Below are positions 60,663-64,000 of a stretch of 64,000 bases of DNA, in pieces (the stretch's first letter is position 1; each line of letters begins with the position of its first letter). The translations under genes and the position numbers were made by a program. This DNA comes from Actinophytocola sp963727495. GTDB taxonomy: Bacteria > Actinomycetota > Actinomycetes > Mycobacteriales > Pseudonocardiaceae. The notes beneath the pieces were generated by a model, which was not told the origin of the DNA, ran no database searches, and saw only the letters and a program-made list of their open reading frames with translations. The stretch spans positions 1,054,001-1,118,000 of the forward strand of contig CAVSGQ010000006.1 in NCBI GenBank assembly GCA_963727495.1. The letters run 5' to 3'.

Positions 60663-61781
60663 CTACGCCGCGAGCCGGTCGTCGCGCTGGGCGACGGCGA
60701 TGTCGGAGTTGTCGGTGAACAGTCCGTCGACGCCCGCCGCGCGGAACGCGGCGATCTCGCCGAACAGGTCGCCGTAGTCGGTCGGCACGTCGGACGAGCG
60801 GAAGTCCGCCGGCAGGAACGTGTTCTCCGCCCGGAACGTGTACGGGTGCACCACGAGCCCGGCCCGGTGCGCGTCGCGCACCAGCGAGGTCGGCGAGAGC
60901 AGGAAGCCCGCCGCGTCGCGCGGGATGACCTGGTTCTTGTCCGGGCCGATCCCGTCGGCGTAGCGGGCCACCTCGCGCAGGCCGGCCGGGGTGACCAGAT
61001 CGGCGTAGGTGCGCGGGTCACCGGTGTCGACGAAGTCGAACGGCGCGCCGGTCGCGGAGGTGAGCTGCACCAGCGGCACGTTCAGCTCGCGGTCCAGCGC
61101 CTTGAGGTTCGACACCTCGAACGACTGCACGAACACCTTGGCGCCGCGGCGGTTCAGCCCGTTGCGGTCGAGGATCGACACGAGCTTGGGCTCTAGCGCC
61201 AGGCCCTGCTTGCGGAAGTAGGTCGGGTGCTTGGTCTCCGGGTAGATGCCGATCTGCCGGTGCAGCTGTCGGGACAGCCGTTTCACCAGGTCGATGACCT
61301 CCTGGAAGGTCGGGATCTGGTAACGGCCGTCGTAGATCGTGTTGTGCTGGCGGATGTCCGGGATGCGTTCCTTGGCGCGCAACGTCTTCAGCTCGGCCAG
61401 CGTGAAGTCCTCGGTGAACCAGCCCGTGGTGGCCACGCCGTCGAGGGACTTGGTCGTCTTGCGGGCGGCGAACTCTGGGTGGTCGGCGACGTCGGTGGTC
61501 CCGCTGATCTCCGGCTCGTGCCGGGCGACCAGCACGCCGTCCTTGGTGGTGACCAGGTCCGGCTCGATGTAGTCGGCGCCCATCCGGGCCGCCAGCTCGT
61601 AGGAGGCGAGAGTGTGCTCGGGCCGGTAGCCGGCGGTGCCCCGGTGGCCCACCACGGTGAAGTGCTCGCCGTGCCCGCCGGTCCGGTCGGCCGCCGTCCG
61701 GTCGGCCGTCGCCGGTGCGGCGCCGACCAGGGTCAGCGCGGCGGCCGCGGCGACCGCAACGCGTAGGAATTTCGTACTCAC
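60663..61781 (-). CDS. glpQ: Secreted glycerophosphodiester phosphodiesterase
   Basis: 372 residues from GTG 61781. A signal peptide (FLRVAVAAAAALTLVGAAPATA) leads into the GDPD barrel: VVGHRGTAGYRPEHTLASYELAARMGADYIEPDLVTTKDGVLVARHEPEISGTTDVADHPEF, with the catalytic HRG...EHT and E-D metal ligands. The rest follows long GlpQ: IGIYPETKHPTYF and FVQSFEVSNLK. It frees glycerol-3-phosphate from phospholipid or teichoic acid fragments outside the cell. With PhoD and the phosphodiesterase it is the third exported phosphoesterase in the window. Confidence 0.94.
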   Translation of the reverse strand: MSTKFLRVAVAAAAALTLVGAAPATADRTAADRTGGHGEHFTVVGHRGTAGYRPEHTLASYELAARMGADYIEPDLVTTKDGVLVARHEPEISGTTDVADHPEFAARKTTKSLDGVATTGWFTEDFTLAELKTLRAKERIPDIRQHNTIYDGRYQIPTFQEVIDLVKRLSRQLHRQIGIYPETKHPTYFRKQGLALEPKLVSILDRNGLNRRGAKVFVQSFEVSNLKALDRELNVPLVQLTSATGAPFDFVDTGDPRTYADLVTPAGLREVARYADGIGPDKNQVIPRDAAGFLLSPTSLVRDAHRAGLVVHPYTFRAENTFLPADFRSSDVPTDYGDLFGEIAAFRAAGVDGLFTDNSDIAVAQRDDRLAA

Positions 61782-61936
61782 AGGGTCCTCCTCGATCGAA
61801 AGGCCTGCGCATCGTGGCGGACACGGGCAAACTTCGCGGGGCAGGGAAGGTAACGGAGGGATAACGCCCTCGGGCGGGCATCTGTCCGCCCACCTGAGGG
61901 CGCAGATCGGCCTGCCGGCAACTAGTCTCTTTGGTC

Positions 61937-63193
61937 GTGCGAGTCCTGATTATCGGGTCCGGCGCGCGCGAGCACGCACTGCTGCTCGCGCTGTCGCACG
62001 ACCCAGCGGTCGTCGCGCTGGCGTGCGCGCCGGGCAACGCCGGCACCGCGGCGCTGGCCGAGTCCTACGGCGTGGACGTGGCCGATCCCGCGTCCGTGGC
62101 CGACCTCGCCGTCGAGTGGCGGGCCGACCTGGTGGTGATCGGCCCGGAGGTGCCGCTGGTCGCCGGGGCCGCGGATGCCGTGCGCGCCAGGGGGATCGCG
62201 TGCTTCGGCCCGGCCGCCGCGGCGGCCCGCATCGAGGGGTCGAAGGCGTTCGCGAAGGACGTGATGGCGGCCGCCGGGGTGCCGACCGCGCACGGCGAGA
62301 TCGTGGACAACCCGGCGAAGCTGGACGCGGCACTGCGCCGCTTCGGCCCGACGTGGGTGGTGAAGGACGACGGCCTGGCGGCGGGCAAGGGCGTGGCGGT
62401 CACCGAGGACCTCGCGGCGGCCCGGTCCCACGCGATGACGCTGCTCGACGGCGGGCACCCGGTGCTGCTGGAGACCTACCTCGAGGGGCCGGAGGCGTCG
62501 CTGTTCTGCCTGGTGGACGGCAGCACGGTGGTGCCGCTGCTGCCCGCGCAGGACTTCAAGCGCGTCGGCGACGGCGACGCCGGGCCGAACACCGGCGGGA
62601 TGGGTGCCTACGCGCCGCTGCCGTGGGCGCCGCCCGGCCTGGTCGAGGAGGTCGTCGCGAAGATCGTCCAGCCGGTGGCCGCGGAACTGGCCGGCCGGGG
62701 CGCACCGTTCACCGGGCTGCTGTACGCGGGCCTGGCGCTGACCGCGTCGGGGCCGCAGGTGATCGAGTTCAACTGCCGTTTCGGGGACCCGGAGACGCAG
62801 GCGGTGCTCGCCCTGCTGCGCACCCCGCTCGCGGGTCTGCTGCACGCGACCGCGACCGGCACGCTGGCCGCCCACCCGCCCCTGGAGTGGTCCGACGGCG
62901 CGGCGGTGACCGTGGTGATCGCGGCCGAGGGCTACCCCGGCATCGCCCGCTCCGGCGACGTGATCACCGGCGCGGAGGCGGACGGGGTCCTGCACGCCGG
63001 CACCCGCCGCCGCGACGACGGCGCGATCGTCTCGGCGGGCGGCCGGGTCCTGTCCGTGGTCGGCGAGGCCGCCACGCTGTCCGCCGCCCGGGACGAGGCG
63101 TACCGCAAGGTCGAGGCCGTGCACCTGGCCGGCTCCCACCACCGCACGGACATCGCGCTGCGCGCCGTGCGGGGCGAGGTCTCGGTCCTGTAG
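61937..63193 (+). CDS. purD: Phosphoribosylamine-glycine ligase
   Basis: 418 residues from GTG 61937; TTG 61931 is possible. TAGTCT (61923-61928) ends 8 nt before the GTG, which suggests a leaderless transcript. It is an ATP-grasp enzyme, second step of purine synthesis. Visible: VLIIGSGAREHALLLALS, VVIGPEVPLVAGAADAVRARG, GSKAFAKDVMAAAGVPTA, VVKDDGLAAGKGVAVTED, GDGDAGPNTGGMGAYAPLP and EFNCRFGDPETQAVLALL. All blocks are intact. A short hairpin follows the stop. Confidence 0.96.
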   Translation: MRVLIIGSGAREHALLLALSHDPAVVALACAPGNAGTAALAESYGVDVADPASVADLAVEWRADLVVIGPEVPLVAGAADAVRARGIACFGPAAAAARIEGSKAFAKDVMAAAGVPTAHGEIVDNPAKLDAALRRFGPTWVVKDDGLAAGKGVAVTEDLAAARSHAMTLLDGGHPVLLETYLEGPEASLFCLVDGSTVVPLLPAQDFKRVGDGDAGPNTGGMGAYAPLPWAPPGLVEEVVAKIVQPVAAELAGRGAPFTGLLYAGLALTASGPQVIEFNCRFGDPETQAVLALLRTPLAGLLHATATGTLAAHPPLEWSDGAAVTVVIAAEGYPGIARSGDVITGAEADGVLHAGTRRRDDGAIVSAGGRVLSVVGEAATLSAARDEAYRKVEAVHLAGSHHRTDIALRAVRGEVSVL

Positions 63194-63198
63194 CAGGG

Positions 63199-63220
63199 GA
63201 TCGGCGAGGTTCAGCCGATC
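63199..63220 (+). terminator. Possible terminator after purD
   Basis: GATCGGC and GCCGATC form a perfect 7-bp stem around an 8-nt loop, starting 6 bp after the purD stop. The stem is shorter than the other terminators in the window and there is no U-tract. Confidence 0.45.
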
Positions 63221-63330
63221 AGCGGAACCGTGACCACCGGGTCTTCGTCAAAGTTCAGGATGGCCCTGCCGTCGCCTTGGTAGCCTGCGGAGGGGGACGG
63301 TTCAGTCACAACCAGTGGGGAGCGTCGGGG

Positions 63331-63732
63331 ATGCAGATCATGGGCGACTTCGGCCGCGGCATCAACGAGGCCTTCCGCCAGGTGGAACAGGCCACCCAGG
63401 GCGTCACCTCCGGCACCTTCACGGTGAACCAGCACAACGTCATCGCCGCCGCCAAGATCATCGAAACCCAGGCCGACGCATTGTTCGAGCGCCTCAAGTC
63501 GGCGCCGCGGCGAGCTCTGTTCGTCGAGGCGCCGGGCAACGACGACATCAGTCAGCGCATCGCGCCGGCGTGGAACGATCGGCTCGTCGAGGACGACGAC
63601 TCCTACGCCAACCGCGTGCGCGACTACATCAAGAGCCTGAAGAAGCTCGCTGTGCAGCTGGGTGACACGGCAAAGGCATACGGGTACACCGAGGACCAGA
63701 TCGAGGCGGCCTTTCGGGGGCACGGTGCGTAG
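63331..63732 (+). CDS. Helical protein, ESX/type VII secretion-associated-like
   Basis: 133 residues from ATG 63331, or 130 from ATG 63340. Mostly alpha-helical: MGDFGRGINEAFRQVEQATQG, NQHNVIAAAKIIETQADALFERLKSA and YANRVRDYIKSLKKLAVQLGDTAKAYGYTEDQIEAAF. The overall size and the ADALFERL...YVxSL...LGxTAKAYGYTEDQI style resemble EspC/WXG-like helpers of Pseudonocardiaceae, which are often followed by DUF3558 lipoproteins, as here. A WXG motif itself is absent. The 3' end overlaps the lipoprotein start by 8 bp. Confidence 0.75.
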   Translation: MQIMGDFGRGINEAFRQVEQATQGVTSGTFTVNQHNVIAAAKIIETQADALFERLKSAPRRALFVEAPGNDDISQRIAPAWNDRLVEDDDSYANRVRDYIKSLKKLAVQLGDTAKAYGYTEDQIEAAFRGHGA

Positions 63733-64000
63733 GAGGGCGGCATCCGCCATTGCCGGCGTGCTCGCTCTGGTGGCTTTGACGAGTTGCACCGACCAGCAAC
63801 CAGGCGAGGCAGTGCCGACGGAAAACCCGGGCGGCTCGACCGACCCGCAGCGACCAGCCGGAACCTTCGTCGAGCGGAGCCGAGCCAACTGTGGAAATTC
63901 CGCAGCGTCCGGCGGAGCTGGCGCTGGACGGGGTCAATCCGTGCGCCTTGTTCACCGATGCTCAGCTCGCCGAACTCGGCGTGGACTGGGACCCACGGGC
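63725..64000 (+). CDS. DUF3558-type lipoprotein, partial, with apparent frameshift
   Basis: GTG 63725 opens a lipoprotein signal (SAIAGVLALVALTSC, lipobox LTSC). The DUF3558 domain, EIPQRPAELALDGVNPCALF and TDAQLAELGVDW, is one frame away: somewhere between about 63785 and 63870 one extra base is needed to join them. The window edge truncates the gene. The domain's first Cys (NPC) is present. The break may be a sequence error, since both halves are well preserved. It is coupled to the helical protein upstream. Confidence 0.75.
   Translation, partial: MRRRAASAIAGVLALVALTSCTDQQPGEAVPTENPGGSTDPQRPAGTFVERSRANCGNSAASGGAGAGRGQSVRLVHRCSARRTRRGLGPTG

Overview
The DNA is very GC-rich, most genes start with GTG or ATG behind a purine-rich ribosome site, and several look leaderless with a TAnnnT -10 box. 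Gene content (FadE5-type acyl-CoA dehydrogenase, dcd beside tRNA-Gly, dnaK-grpE-dnaJ-hspR, clpB with HspR sites, type II flavohemoglobin, fba followed by a DUF3151 gene, purA, purD, F420/PPOx enzymes, a DUF3558 lipoprotein) points to an actinobacterium of the Pseudonocardiaceae, Amycolatopsis-like. From memory, many of these genes lie close together in Mycobacterium tuberculosis too (roughly Rv0321-Rv0385), so the backbone is conserved chromosome rather than an island. I see no transposase, phage, CRISPR array or integrase.

Layout. 1-7.5 kb: end of a GH63-like glycosidase, a three-gene polar amino-acid ABC importer, a beta-solenoid membrane protein, and a TetR/glycosyltransferase pair. 7.5-12 kb: orphan GroES-like protein, VanW-type cell-wall protein, GlsB-type membrane protein, FadE-type acyl-CoA dehydrogenase. 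12-18 kb: orphan LuxR-type regulator, small enzymes and regulators, tRNA-Gly(CCC), dcd, an MFS exporter and a DUF4097 lipoprotein. 18-28 kb: heat-shock region, with dnaK-grpE-dnaJ-hspR behind two HspR (HAIR) sites, a flavohemoglobin diverging from a PPOx protein, and clpB behind a third HAIR site. 28-42 kb: LanC-like gene, ArsR/SRPBCC pair, small membrane proteins, pyrE, LemA, TrmH-type methylase, molybdopterin oxidoreductase, GH76 glycosidase, SDR and VOC enzymes. 42-53 kb: two DedA proteins, a lipase-like hydrolase, a GlcD-like oxidase, nagA with a DasR-like site, a SigE-family sigma factor, PPOx, SDR, and two Tat-exported phosphoesterases. 53-64 kb: LLM-type protein, fba, DUF3151, two secreted HNH nucleases, purA, GlpQ, purD, and a secretion-type cassette cut by the right edge.

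Two things stand out. First, four intergenic elements (two in tandem after hspR, one after clpB, one after the DUF3151 gene) share a TTGTCCACA-type box whose first base lies 48-49 nt upstream of a TAGrnT -10-like hexamer, followed by a G-run. Two of them also share a nearly identical block of about 40 nt that can encode a peptide starting VPPERVGAAIQR, and the two differences inside that block are synonymous. Second, about 28 single-base frameshifts fall in dnaK (tail), grpE, dnaJ and clpB, while hspR and two unrelated genes between them are clean. Sequence error is the likeliest cause, but the distribution is odd.
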